Below, in pieces: positions 17,637 to 29,873 of a stretch of 64,000 nucleotides of DNA; within the stretch, counting starts at the first letter, position 1; every line of letters begins with the position of its first letter. The notes under the pieces were generated by a model, which did no database searches, was not told where the DNA came from, and worked only from the letters and a program-made list of their open reading frames with translations. This DNA is from Myxococcota bacterium (GTDB lineage: Bacteria > Myxococcota_A > Bradymonadia > UBA7976 > UBA1532), in assembly GCA_963169045.1 (NCBI GenBank), contig CAUJDF010000042.1, forward strand, positions 184,711-248,710, written 5' to 3'. The position numbers and the translations under genes were made by a program.

Positions 17637-18764
17637 TCACGCGGGCCGCTCGACCGTGCCGTCGGCGCGGCGGGCGAAGCGGACGCCTTCGGGGCCGTGC
17701 ACCGGGTCGTGGCTCGGCCAGGGCCAGCCGCCGAAGCGCGTGCGCTGGTAGTCGAGGACCGTCTGGCGGATCTCCTCGCGCGTGTTCATCACGAACGGCC
17801 CGTGCTGCACCACCGGCTCGGCGATGGGCCGCGCCTGCAGCAGCAGCAGCTCCGCCTCGTCGGCGCCGTTCTCGAGCGTCACGGCCACGTCCGGCCGCAG
17901 CTCGAGGCCGCGGGAGGCCGGGATGTCGCGGCCGCCCAGCTTCAGGCCCGCCCCGCGGAAGAAGTAGAGCGTGCGGTTCGTGCCCGTCAGCGCCGCCGGC
18001 AGCGTCCAACGCGCGCCCGGCGCCATCTTGATCGTCCAGATCGCGAAGTCGGTGTCGGGCCGCGACGCCCAGGACTTCGGCGGCGGCGACGGCGCCTTCG
18101 CGTCGTCGAGCCGGCCGGCGATCACCGCGATCTCGGTGGGCCGCCCGGCCTCGTCCTTCGCCACGACGCGCGGGATGTCGTCGTTCCAGAGCATGGAGAA
18201 GTGCGGCGCCGCCATCTTGTCGGCGCGGGGCAGGTTCACCCAAATCTGGAACAATTCCACGGGGTTGGGGCCACCTCTGTCGAGCAGCGGGAACATCTCC
18301 GCGTGCTGGATGCCGGCGCCGGCGGTCAGCCACTGCACGTCGCCGCGGCCGTAGCGCGCGGCGGCGCCGAGCGAGTCGGAGTGGTCGAGCAGGCCGCGCC
18401 GCACGACGGTCACGGTCTCGAAGCCGCGGTGCGGGTGGCTCGGGAAGCCGGGCACCACCTCGCCGTGGTACATGCGCCAGCCGTCGAGACCGGCGAAGTC
18501 CTGCCCGAGGTCGCGCCCGGCCAGCGACGCCGCCGGCCCGAAGCGCTCGTTGCCCGCGGGGTAGGCGTCGTCGTGGTGCACGCAGAACAGGAACGGGTCG
18601 CGCGTGGGCCACTGAAAGCCGAGCGGGAACATGCCGCGCACGGCGTTCTCGGCCGGGGTGACGAGGGTCATGGTCTTCTCCTGCTTGGGGCCTTCGACCG
18701 CGCACCCGGCCACGGTCGCGGCGGCGATCACCTTCAGCGCGTCACGGCGGGGCATGTCGGTCAT
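17637..18764 (-). CDS. Pirin family protein with an N-terminal twin-Arg/lipobox-like leader
   Basis: MTDMPRRDALKVIAAATVAGCAVEG then pirin body YHGEVVPGFPSHPHRGFETVTVVRRGLLDHSDSLGAAARYGRGDVQWLTAGAGIQHAEMFP. Confidence 0.88.
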   Translation of the reverse strand: MTDMPRRDALKVIAAATVAGCAVEGPKQEKTMTLVTPAENAVRGMFPLGFQWPTRDPFLFCVHHDDAYPAGNERFGPAASLAGRDLGQDFAGLDGWRMYHGEVVPGFPSHPHRGFETVTVVRRGLLDHSDSLGAAARYGRGDVQWLTAGAGIQHAEMFPLLDRGGPNPVELFQIWVNLPRADKMAAPHFSMLWNDDIPRVVAKDEAGRPTEIAVIAGRLDDAKAPSPPPKSWASRPDTDFAIWTIKMAPGARWTLPAALTGTNRTLYFFRGAGLKLGGRDIPASRGLELRPDVAVTLENGADEAELLLLQARPIAEPVVQHGPFVMNTREEIRQTVLDYQRTRFGGWPWPSHDPVHGPEGVRFARRADGTVERPA

Positions 18765-18857
18765 GGCGGTGGCCTCCTTACGCCGCTCAACCTAGCGACG
18801 CCCGCGCCCCGGCACCAGCCCCCGCCCCCGGAACGCATCGTCACCAGAGGGAAACAA

Positions 18858-19136
18858 TCACTGTGGCAGGAAGCCCGTCGTTCGACGGAGGAAGACGTCG
18901 GTCGCCGCGATGCCGAAGAGCACGACGTACATCACGAGGCCGCTCAGCGCGAAGAGGCGCTCCCCGGCGGGCGCGTGGCGCAGGTGCATGAAGTACACGG
19001 CGACGAGGCCGACCTTCACCGTGGCGATCGCCATCGCCACCGGCATCTCGGCCCCGCCCAGGTCGAGGCGCGACACGCCGTAGCTCAGGAGCGTCAGCGC
19101 GAGCAGCGCCGCGCCGGTGATCGCGTAGGTCCTCAC
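18858..19136 (-). CDS. Cytochrome c oxidase subunit IV (caa3 type)
   Basis: VRTYAITGAALLALTLLSYGVSRLDLGGAEMPVAMAIATVKVGLVAVYFMHLRHAP; position after subunit III. Confidence 0.85.
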   Translation of the reverse strand: MRTYAITGAALLALTLLSYGVSRLDLGGAEMPVAMAIATVKVGLVAVYFMHLRHAPAGERLFALSGLVMYVVLFGIAATDVFLRRTTGFLPQ

Positions 19137-19765
19137 TTCGGCGCGCCTCCGGTCAGGTAATAGAGCGGCCACAGGAAGATCCAGATGGCATCGACGAGGT
19201 GCCAGTACAGCGCGCCGAGCTCGAGCTGCGCGGCGCGCAGCGTCCCCCGGCGGATGCGCCAGGCCATCACGAGCAGCACGCCGGCGCCCACCGTCACGTG
19301 GATCGCGTGCAACCCCGTCGTCAGCCAGTAGAGCGTGAAGAAGGCCGCCTCGCCCGGCAGCGCCCCCTCCGCGAAGTAGCGTCCCCGGCCGCCGGGCAGG
19401 ATGCCTTCGTCGATGTGGACGCCATACTCGGTGAGCTTCACGACGAGGAAGAGACCCGCCAGCAGGACGGTGGTCGCGACGAGCCGGAACGCCGCCCTCG
19501 GCGCGCCGTGCTGCAGCTTGCGCAGGCCCATTGCCACCGTGATGCTCGCGGTGATGAGCACGATCGTGTTCACCGTGCCGAGCAGCGCGTGGTTGTGCCC
19601 GACGCCGCTCGCGAAGGCCGCCGGCCAGTACAGGCGGTAGCACATGTAGAGGAAGAACAGACCGGCGAACAGCAGCAGCTCGCTCGCGAGGAACACCCAC
19701 ATGGCGAAGCGCGCCGCCGTCTGTTGGCGCGCGAGGCTCTCGAAGTGGGCGGCGTGCTCGGCCAT
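19133..19765 (-). CDS. ctaE: Cytochrome c oxidase subunit III
   Basis: RFAMWVFLASELLLFAGLFFLYMCYRLYWPAAFASGVGHNH ... FFTLYWLTTGLHAIHVTVGAGVLLVMAWRI ... LYWHLVDAIWIFLWPLYYL. Confidence 0.95.
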   Translation of the reverse strand: MAEHAAHFESLARQQTAARFAMWVFLASELLLFAGLFFLYMCYRLYWPAAFASGVGHNHALLGTVNTIVLITASITVAMGLRKLQHGAPRAAFRLVATTVLLAGLFLVVKLTEYGVHIDEGILPGGRGRYFAEGALPGEAAFFTLYWLTTGLHAIHVTVGAGVLLVMAWRIRRGTLRAAQLELGALYWHLVDAIWIFLWPLYYLTGGAPK

Positions 19766-19772
19766 GGTTCCC

Positions 19773-21404
19773 TCAGGGCAGCGCGGCGGGGCCCTCGGGC
19801 GGCTCTTGCCCCGTGTAGTCGTAGGCGCCGCGGTGCAAGGCCGGCGACCCCGGGAAGTTGTACGGCGGCGGCGGCGAGGCGGTGCGCCACTCGAAGCCGG
19901 CCGAGTGCCACGGGTTGTCGGTGGCGACGGCGCCGTGCCGCAGCGACCAGGCCAGGTACAGCACGGTCGTGAGCAGCGCGATGCCGAGCAGCCACGAGCC
20001 GCCGGTGCTGATCACGTGCAGCCACTGCATGGACTCTGGGTAGTCGTAGTAGCGGCGCGGCATGCCGAGGTTGCCGAGGAGGAACTGCGGCACGAACGTG
20101 ACGTTGAAGCCGATGAACACGAGCACCGCCATCGCCACGCCCCAGGTCTCGGGGTAGTTGCGCCCGGTGACCTTCGGGAACCAGTAGTGCACCGCGGCGA
20201 GGAAGGCCGTGAGCGTCCCGCCCACCATGATGAAGTGGAAGTGCGCCACGACGAAGTAGGTGTCGTGCCAGTGGACGTCGAGGCTCATCGTGGCCACGGC
20301 GACGCCGGTCATGCCGCCGAAGACGAACAGAAAGAGGAACGCCAGCACATACAGCAGCGGTGCCTTCAGCGAGATCGATCCCTGGTAGAGCGTGCCCGTC
20401 CAGGTGAACACCTTGATGGCCGAGAAGATGGCCACCACCATCGAAAGGATGCCGAAGCTGCCGGCGGCGAACGTCGACATGCCCGCCGTGAACATGTGAT
20501 GGCCCCAGGCGAGGAAGCCGAAGAACGTGATGCCGACGGTGGCGATGACGATCGCCTGGTACGACAGCGGGTTCTTGCGGCTGAAGGCGCACACGACCTC
20601 GCTGATCACGCCCATGGCCGGCAGGACCATGATGTAGACCGCCGGGTGCGAGTAGAACCAGAACAGATGCTGGAAGATGACCGGGTCGCCCCCGCGCCGT
20701 GGATCGAAGATGCCCCAGTCGAACAGGTGTTCCATGCCGATGAGCAGCAGCACCAGGCCCAGGACGGGCGTCGCGAGCACCTGGATGACGCTCGTGCCGT
20801 AGATGGCCCAGACGAACAGCGGCATCTGCATCCACTGCAGGCCCTTGGCGCGCATCGTGTGCACCGTGGCGATGAAGTTCACGCCGGTCACGATCGAAGA
20901 CCAGCCGAGGATGAACACGCCGATGAGGACGGGCACGACCGCCGTCGCCGTCTGGGCGCTGTACGGCACGTAGAACGTCCAGCCGGTGTCGGCGCCGCCC
21001 ATGAACAGACCGAACAGCGCGACGACGGCGCCCGCCACGTAGATGTAGAAGCTCGCGAGGTTGAGCCGCGGGAAGGCGACGTCGTTGGCGCCGATCATGA
21101 GCGGCAGCAGGAAGTTCCCGAAACCGCTGGGGATGGCGGGGATCATGAACAGCCAGACCATGACCACGCCGTGCGCGGTGAACATGCGGTTGTAGGTCAT
21201 GGGTCCCATGAGGGTCTCGCGCGGCGCCAGCAGCTCGAGGCGCAGCAGCAGCGCGAACAGACCACCGACGAACAGGAAGAGGCTCGTCGCGATGAGGAAC
21301 ATCAGGCCGATGCGCTTGTGGTCGCGCGTCGTCAGCCACGATCGCAGCGTCCGCTCTCCGCCCAGGTAGCTCTCGCCCGCGTGGCGCTCGGTGGTCGGGG
21401 TCAT
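19773..21404 (-). CDS. ctaD: Cytochrome c oxidase subunit I
   Basis: RTLRSWLTTRDHKRIGLMFLIATSLFLF ... FWFYSHPAVYIMVLPAMGVISEVV ... WGHHMFTAGM ... HFHFIMVGGTLTAFLAAVHYWFPKVTGR. Confidence 0.98.
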   Translation of the reverse strand: MTPTTERHAGESYLGGERTLRSWLTTRDHKRIGLMFLIATSLFLFVGGLFALLLRLELLAPRETLMGPMTYNRMFTAHGVVMVWLFMIPAIPSGFGNFLLPLMIGANDVAFPRLNLASFYIYVAGAVVALFGLFMGGADTGWTFYVPYSAQTATAVVPVLIGVFILGWSSIVTGVNFIATVHTMRAKGLQWMQMPLFVWAIYGTSVIQVLATPVLGLVLLLIGMEHLFDWGIFDPRRGGDPVIFQHLFWFYSHPAVYIMVLPAMGVISEVVCAFSRKNPLSYQAIVIATVGITFFGFLAWGHHMFTAGMSTFAAGSFGILSMVVAIFSAIKVFTWTGTLYQGSISLKAPLLYVLAFLFLFVFGGMTGVAVATMSLDVHWHDTYFVVAHFHFIMVGGTLTAFLAAVHYWFPKVTGRNYPETWGVAMAVLVFIGFNVTFVPQFLLGNLGMPRRYYDYPESMQWLHVISTGGSWLLGIALLTTVLYLAWSLRHGAVATDNPWHSAGFEWRTASPPPPYNFPGSPALHRGAYDYTGQEPPEGPAALP

Positions 21405-22438
21405 GGCGCGCGCCCCGCGTCGTGCCGCAGCGACTTGATGTACTCGACGATGGCGGCGACGTCCGCCGGCTCCATCTGTCCCTGGTAGGTCGGCATCACT
21501 GGCGGGTAGCCGGCGACGAGGTCCTCCATGGGACGCATCATCGACTGCGTCAGGTAGGCGGCGTCGGCGACGAGACGCTGGCCGGTGACCAGCACGCGCT
21601 CGCTGCCGAACAGACCGCGCCACGTCGGGCCGATGTGCGGCTGCCCGTCGACGGTGTGGCACGCCAGGCAGCCATAGCGGGCCGCCTGCTGCTCGCCGCG
21701 CTGCGCGATCGAGATCGCCTCGCGCTCGCCGAGCCGCCCGCCGGCGATGTCGGCGTTGCCGCCGGCCTCGCCGACCGCCGGCGGGACGGCCCCCTCGAGC
21801 CAGCGCTGGTACTCTTCCGGCGGGAGCGCCACGAGCGTCGCCCACATGCGCGAGTGCGACAGACCGCAATACTCGGCGCAGTACACCGGGAAGCTGCCCG
21901 GGCGGTCGATGGTGAACGACAACGACGTGTAGCGGCCGGGGATGGCATCCTGCTTCACGCGCAACGCCGGCACGAAGAACGAGTGGACGACGTCGCGCGC
22001 CGTGATGAGCAGGCGCACCGGCCGCGCCGCCGGCACCACGAGCACGCCCACCGTGTCGGGGCCGTCGGCGCTGGCGAACTTCCACATCCACTGCTTGCCG
22101 GTGACATAGATCTCGAGCGCGCCCTCGGGCGCCCGCTGGAGGGCGATCATCTGTCGATAGCCGACGAACCACCACGCGAGGAACAGACCGAGCAGCAGGC
22201 CGGCCATCGCGAGCTCGTACTTCACGGGCAGCGCGATGAAGCGGGTCGGCCGCGGACGGTCGCCCATGCGGCGGTACTTCACGAGGAAGACGAGCGCCGT
22301 CAGGCCGACCGCCAGCGCGCCGAGCATGGTCGCCGAGATCACCCAGAAGTGCAGCGCGTCGATGTCGCGCGCCTGCCGCGAGGCGGCCTCCGGCAGGAAG
22401 AGCACGTCGCGCATCAGATCGGCCGACGCGGGGATCAT
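21401..22438 (-). CDS. ctaC: Cytochrome c oxidase subunit II with C-terminal cytochrome c domain
   Basis: CuA motif CAEYCGLSHSRM; haem motif CLACHTVDGQPHIGPTWRGLFG. Confidence 0.97.
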   Translation of the reverse strand: MIPASADLMRDVLFLPEAASRQARDIDALHFWVISATMLGALAVGLTALVFLVKYRRMGDRPRPTRFIALPVKYELAMAGLLLGLFLAWWFVGYRQMIALQRAPEGALEIYVTGKQWMWKFASADGPDTVGVLVVPAARPVRLLITARDVVHSFFVPALRVKQDAIPGRYTSLSFTIDRPGSFPVYCAEYCGLSHSRMWATLVALPPEEYQRWLEGAVPPAVGEAGGNADIAGGRLGEREAISIAQRGEQQAARYGCLACHTVDGQPHIGPTWRGLFGSERVLVTGQRLVADAAYLTQSMMRPMEDLVAGYPPVMPTYQGQMEPADVAAIVEYIKSLRHDAGRAP

Positions 22439-22797
22439 GGCGGCGCCCCCGCCCTCAGGGCCATGTCGATGGCGGCGTCGATGGGGACGTGGACGACGCC
22501 GCGCTCGCGGTCGACCCAGCCGTAGGACTCGAGGGCGCGCCGCTCCGCGGCGTGGCGGCGCTCGCCGTCGGCGGTGTCGCGGATCGAGTCGTAGTAGATG
22601 CCGAGCTTCGCCGCGTCGGGCGGCAGCGGCGGGTCGTGCTCGTCGTAGTCATGGAAGCCGCCGCCGAGCCGGGGCAGGAGCCACGCCGCCGCGGCGATCG
22701 AGGCGACGGTCACGCCGACGGACGCGACCAGCATCCGGAACACACGCCGGAACGGCAGCTCGCTGTCTTCATGTCGCACCTCGCCCGGGATGTGCAT
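22435..22797 (-). CDS. Single-TM protein between ActF and CoxB, possible respiratory accessory subunit
   Basis: 120 aa; MHIPGEVRHEDSELPFRRVFRMLVASVGVTVASIAAAAWLLPRLGGGFHDYDEHDPPLPPDAAKLGIYYDSIRDTADGERRHAAERRALESYGWVDRERGVVHVPIDAAIDMALRAGAPP; 4-nt overlap with coxB. Confidence 0.75.
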   Translation of the reverse strand: MHIPGEVRHEDSELPFRRVFRMLVASVGVTVASIAAAAWLLPRLGGGFHDYDEHDPPLPPDAAKLGIYYDSIRDTADGERRHAAERRALESYGWVDRERGVVHVPIDAAIDMALRAGAPP

Positions 22798-22805
22798 CGC
22801 CCCCC

Positions 22806-23954
22806 CTACCCCGGCTCGCCTTTGTAGCGCAGCCCCTCCGCCAGCGCCGGATCGCCGACCGGCATTGAGGCGCCATGGCGCGCGCGCAAGGCCCCGAAGG
22901 CCACGCACGCCCCCGACACCGCGACGAGCGCCGACAGATCGAGCCAGTGCGGCGCGAAGGCCTCCGGGTGCAGCTCGGGCAGCACCAGGTAGTAGTGGTC
23001 CATGACATGGGCCGGCAGGATGACGGCGCCGACCCCTGCCAGCGCGCGCGGGCGCATCTTCAGCGGCTGGGAGAGGAGCAGCGCGAAAGGCAGCGCGAAG
23101 TGCGCGACGAGGAGCGCCACGCCGAAGCCCTGCCAGCCGCCCGCCCAGCGGTCGAGGTACCAGGTGACCTCGTCGGGCAGGTCCACGAGCCAGACGAGCA
23201 TCGTCTGGGCGAAGCCGATGTACATCCAGAAGATCGTGAAGGCGAGCATCAGTCGGCCCACGGCGAACGAGTGGCCGGAGCCGAGCGGCGCGCCAGCGCA
23301 GGCGATCCTCCATGCCACGAGCGAGAGCGCGGCGACGAATCCGCCGCCGAAGTAATAGACGCCGTACACGTTCGAGAACCAGGCCGGGTTGAGGGACATG
23401 ACCCAGTCCCAGGCGGCGAAAGACACGAGGAAGGCGACGACGGTCAGCGCCACCGCGCTGAAGCCGACCATGCGGGCGCGCAGGCGCTCGGCGTCCTGGC
23501 GGTCCTGCCGGCGGGACCAGCGGCGGAGCGCCTCGGCGACGGCGCCGAGCGCGACGACATAGGACAGAGCGCGCGCGGTGAAGAAGGGCCGGTTCAGCCA
23601 CCCCAGCTTCTTCTCGACGAGGTGGGCCTCGGCGGGCGGCAGGGCGTGCACGTCGCCGGCCCAGGGATACAGATGGCCGAGCGAGAGCAGGATCGGCAAC
23701 AACAGGACGAGGAACAGCGGCAGGACGGCGACGACATCCTCGGCGAACCGGCGCAGCGGCACGAACCAGCGGGCGTTGCTGGCGTTGCCGATGAGCACGA
23801 GGAAGAGCATGCCGGCGACGAGCGAGAAGCACGTGCTGAACGCGAACAGATACGCGTGGCTCGCCTGCGCCGGTTCGACGGCCCAGCCGATCGCGGTGGG
23901 GAGGCCGCCGGCGAGCAGCGCGGCGAGGCCGCCCCTCAGGAGCGCGCGGTTCAC
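22806..23954 (-). CDS. actF: Alternative Complex III membrane subunit ActF-like
   Basis: Polytopic; SFAAWDWVMSLNPAWFSNVYGVYYFGGGFVAALSLVAWRI ... MLAFTIFWMYIGFAQTMLVWLVDLPDEVTWYLDR; operon position. Confidence 0.88.
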   Translation of the reverse strand: MNRALLRGGLAALLAGGLPTAIGWAVEPAQASHAYLFAFSTCFSLVAGMLFLVLIGNASNARWFVPLRRFAEDVVAVLPLFLVLLLPILLSLGHLYPWAGDVHALPPAEAHLVEKKLGWLNRPFFTARALSYVVALGAVAEALRRWSRRQDRQDAERLRARMVGFSAVALTVVAFLVSFAAWDWVMSLNPAWFSNVYGVYYFGGGFVAALSLVAWRIACAGAPLGSGHSFAVGRLMLAFTIFWMYIGFAQTMLVWLVDLPDEVTWYLDRWAGGWQGFGVALLVAHFALPFALLLSQPLKMRPRALAGVGAVILPAHVMDHYYLVLPELHPEAFAPHWLDLSALVAVSGACVAFGALRARHGASMPVGDPALAEGLRYKGEPG

Positions 23955-24553
23955 GGCGTCCCTCCCGACCGCCCCGGGGGCGGCGCGCGTTCGAGGGCCT
24001 CGCGCTGCGCCGCGTCGAGCTGCGCCAAGGGCACGTCCTGGCTGCGCTGCAGGACGCGCAGGTACGCGACGACGGCCCAGCGGTCGTCGGGATCCAGCTG
24101 CGCCTCGTAGCCGGGCATCAGGCCGTAGCCGTGGCGGACGATCCGATAGACGTCGCCCGGCGGCAGCTGGCGGATGCGCGGCTGGTGGAGCGACGGCGGC
24201 GGTCGCAGCCGCATGCGCTCGGCGACGGGCGTTCGGGCCGTGCCGCGCACGCCGTGACACGGCGCGCAGAACGTGTCGAAGCGATGGCGACCGCGCACCA
24301 GCAGTTCGCGGCTCAGCGGCACCGGGATCGAGGTGAGCGCGTTGCCGGCCTCGTCGAGGCCCTCGTGCAGGCGGCGGTCGCGCGGCGCCGGGCGGAAGGT
24401 GCGCGTGCCTTCGGGCGGCGGCTGCATGGCGCCGGGCTCGTACGGATCGAGGCGCGGCTGCTCGGCCATGCGGTTGAGATCGAAGTCGGGCGCGAACCAG
24501 ACGTCGTCGGTGCGGCAGCCGGCGAGCAGCAACGCGAGGGCGACCAGCCTCAT
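23951..24553 (-). CDS. actE: Alternative Complex III monohaem cytochrome c lipoprotein ActE-like
   Basis: MRLVALALLLAGC lipobox; RGRHRFDTFCAPCHGVRG CXXCH; LMPGYEAQLDPDDRWAVVAYLRVLQRSQ. Confidence 0.9.
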   Translation of the reverse strand: MRLVALALLLAGCRTDDVWFAPDFDLNRMAEQPRLDPYEPGAMQPPPEGTRTFRPAPRDRRLHEGLDEAGNALTSIPVPLSRELLVRGRHRFDTFCAPCHGVRGTARTPVAERMRLRPPPSLHQPRIRQLPPGDVYRIVRHGYGLMPGYEAQLDPDDRWAVVAYLRVLQRSQDVPLAQLDAAQREALERAPPPGRSGGTP

Positions 24554-25085
24554 GCGGGCGCCTCCTCGCCGACGCGCAGGACGCGGCGCGCGCCGAGCGC
24601 CGTCAGACGTCGCATGCTGACGTCCGCCGCGTAGCGCGGGTCGCGGGCGTCGACGGCGAGGAAGTAGCCGTCGATCGAGGCCCGCTCGAAGCCCTCGATC
24701 TCGAATACGGGATGCCACAGCCGCGGCAGGCGACACAGCCACGCCCAGCCGAAGAAGGCGGCGAGTCCGGCGAAGAGCACCGTCAGCTCGAACGTGATGG
24801 GGATGAACGCCGGCATGGCATGGGCCGGCCGCGATCCGATGTTCAGCGGGTAGTCGACGGCGTTCGTCCACCACATGCCGACGTAGGCGACGGTGGCGCC
24901 GAGCAGGCCGCCGCCGAGGACGAACCACGCGAGCGGCGACTTCGGCAACGCCAGCGCCTCCTCGACCGCGCGGTGCGGCAGCGGCAGGTAGGCGTCGAGA
25001 CGACGGTAGCCCTCGTCGCGCAGCGCGCGGATGGCCGCGGCGAGCGCGTCGGGTCCCTGGAACTCGGCCATGAGCCCGCGACGCA

Positions 25086-25086
<1 letters not shown>
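24550..25086 (-). CDS. actD: Alternative Complex III subunit ActD (DUF3341)
   Basis: LMAEFQGPDALAAAIRALRDEGYRRLDAYLPLPHRAVEEAL ... PAFIPITFELTVLFAGLAAFFGWAWLCRLPRLWHPVFEIEGFERASIDGYFLAVDA. Confidence 0.92.
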
Positions 25087-26413
<1,327 letters not shown>

Positions 26414-26417
<4 letters not shown>

Positions 26418-29193
26418 GACCGCAGGTCCGGGTTGGGGTTCTCGATGCGCGCGAGGTGTCGCGTGCGCGGGAAGGTGCCGACCTCGTTCAGCACGGCGTA
26501 CGCGTGCAGCTCGGCGCGGCGCTTCGACACCTCCGCGCCGGGATCGCTCACGAGGCCGAAGACGAGCGCGCCCGTGGGGCACGTCTGGGCGCAGGCGGTC
26601 GTCACCGGGACGGCCTCGATGGGACGGCCGCCCGTGCGCGCCTCGATCTCGGCGCCGCGCAGGCGCTGCACGCAGTAGGTGCACTTCTCCATCACGCCGC
26701 GCGCCCGCACCGTCACGTCCGGGTTGGCGTGCATGCGCAACACGTCCTCGTCGCCGCGGTGCCACTCGAGCCAGTTGAAGCGCCGCACCTTGTACGGGCA
26801 GTTGTTGGAGCAGTAGCGCGTGCCGACGCAGCGGTTGTAGGTCATCTCGTTGATGCCATCGTGGCTGTGCGACGTGGCATTGACGGGACAGACGTACTCG
26901 CAGGGCGCCTTCTCGCAGTGCACGCACATCATCGGCTGGAACGCCGGCCCGCGCGCGCCGTCGTACACGTCGATGCGCAGCCAGTGCATCTCGCGGCCGA
27001 GCCGGACCTGCGCCTTGCCGACCATCGGGATGTTGTTCTCGGCGACACACGCGACGACACACGCGCTGCAGCCGGTACACAACGTCTGGTCGACGACCAT
27101 GCCCCACTGCTGCGTCCGTGGCACGTCACTGCGGTTCGGCAGCAGCGAGGGGGGCGGCGTGTTCTGGGCGACGGCGAACTGCGGATCGGCGCGCCAGTCG
27201 GCCAGCGTCCTCCTGAGCAGGATCGGGCGCCCGTGCGGGTCGCGGTGCGGCTGCGTGGTGGCGAGCGCGTGTCGCTCGCCGGTGGCGCGCACCTCGACGC
27301 CGGGCACGATCCAGGGCTCGCGGCCCGTGCGCAGCGGCGACACGTCGACGCCGTGCTGCGGGGCGAGCGCGCCGCCGGCGCGGCGACCGTAGCCCGTCCA
27401 CACGGCGACGGCGCCCTCGGCCTGGCCCGCGAGGACCCACACGGGGAGCCGGATGGCCGCGTCCCCGCGTCGGATCTCGACGACGTCCTCGTTCGCGACG
27501 CCCAGGCGCGCCGCGGTCGCGGGCGCGAGGACGGCGGCGTTGTCGTAGACCAGCTTCGTCACGGGCTCGGGCAGCTCGCGCAGCCAGACGTTGTGGGCGC
27601 GGCGGCCGTCGTCCGTGCGCGGGTCGCGCACGAGGTCGAGCACGAGGCCGGCGTCGGCGGCGGGCGACGGGAGCGCGCGGGCGACGGCGTCCCAGTCGAC
27701 GTCGCGGCGTGGCGCGGGCGCGGCGGCGGTGTCGTCGAAGACGCCGCGCGGCAGAGCCGCCTCGAGCCGCTCGCCCCACCGCCTCGCGAGGCGGTCGCGC
27801 AGGTCGGGGGCGCGGTCGCCGGCGAGCATCGCCAGCACGCCGTCGGGCGTGTGACCGGCGACGAGCGGCCGGACGAGCGGCTGCACGGGGGCCGCCGTCC
27901 CGTCGTAGGCGCGGGTGTCGCCCCAGCGCTCGAAGTCGTGCAGCGCCGGCAGGAGCCACGTCGCCGATTCCGCAGTCTCGTCGGGCAGATAGGCGAGGTG
28001 GACGCGCTCGCGGGCCTTCGCCGCCGCCGTCGCCCAGCCGAGGTCGGGCGAGAGCTCGAAGGCCGGGTTGGTCTCGAGCGTGACGAGGGTGTCGACGGCG
28101 CCGCCGCGGAGCGCGTCGACGAGGGCAGCGGCGTCGAACGCGGCGGTGCCCGCGCCGAGGAGGGGCGACGGCGCCCACGTCACCGGGCCCCCGAGCGCCG
28201 CGTTCAGCGCGATGCCGACGAGGTGCGCCGCGACGGGCTGGCGGCGGCCGACGAACACGGCGACCTCGCCGCGGCAGGCGACGAGGTCGCGGGCCACCGC
28301 CTCCGCCCAGGCGCGGTGCGCGCTGCGCTCGAGGGAGGCGCGGGCCGCGATCGGGACGGGGAGCCCCGCCTGTGCGAGGGCGCCGAGCAGCGCCGCGCCC
28401 ACGTGCACCACCTCGTTGCCCGGCACGGCCAGGCGGTGGTCGGCGGCCACGCCGGTGGGCGTGACGAAGCTCTCGACGACGTAGGTGCGGCTCATCTCGC
28501 CGTCGGGGCCGTGCACGCGGCGCCGCACGGCCCAGTCGCGCGACCAGCGGATCCAGTTCGGCTCGTCGGCGAGGAAGTCGGCGTCGAGCGAGACGATGCG
28601 CGTTGCGCGCGTGAGGTCGTAGCGCGGCTCGAGCGGCTCGCCGAAGGCCTGGCGCGCTGCCTCCCAGCGGGCGACGTCGCCGCCGGAGAAGCGCACGGAC
28701 GCCCGCGGATACAGCGCCAGCAGCTCCTCGATCAGCCTCGCGCGCAGCGGCGAGGCGGTCGGCGCCAGCAACAGGCAGAGGCCCTCGCCGGCGCGGCGGA
28801 CCCAGGGCGCGTCGCCGCGCGCACCGAAGCGGGCCAGGAACGCGTCCCAGGCGGCGGGCCGGCCGTCGTGGAGCAGCGCGCGCAGGCGGTCCCGATCGTA
28901 CAGGTCGAGGATGCGCGCCTGCTCCGCCGCGCCGAGCGCGCCCAGGCTGGCCGGGTGCAGCGGGTTGCCTTCGAGCTTCGTGGGATGTCCGGTGTGGCAC
29001 TCTCCCAGCACGCCCACGCCGTAGCCGTCCACCTCGACGCTCGTGGCGTAGGTGTCGGCGCGGCCCGGCACCGACTCGGGCGGGCGGCGCACATACGGCA
29101 CGATCTGTCCCTTGTCGACCTGAAGGCACCCCTCGAGGCCCCAGGCGGCGGCCGCCGCCGAGAGCGTGCGCAGGAAGTCGCGGCGCGTGGGTC

Positions 29194-29197
<4 letters not shown>
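26414..29197 (-). CDS. actB: Alternative Complex III Fe-S / molybdopterin-like subunit ActB, Tat-type leader
   Basis: MRPTRRDFLRTLSAAAAAWGLEGC; CTGCSACVVACVAENNIPMVGKAQVRLGREMHWLRIDVY ... CVHCEKAPCEYVCPVNATSHSHDGINEMTYNRCVGTRYCSNNCPYKVRRFNW. Confidence 0.95.
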
Positions 29198-29832
<635 letters not shown>

Positions 29833-29873
29833 CGATGGGGGGATGAGAGCGACCTCGCGCAGGTCGCCCGGAT

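Noticed and set aside
19701-21488. 595-aa plus-strand ORF
   Set aside because: Antisense to cytochrome oxidase subunit I.
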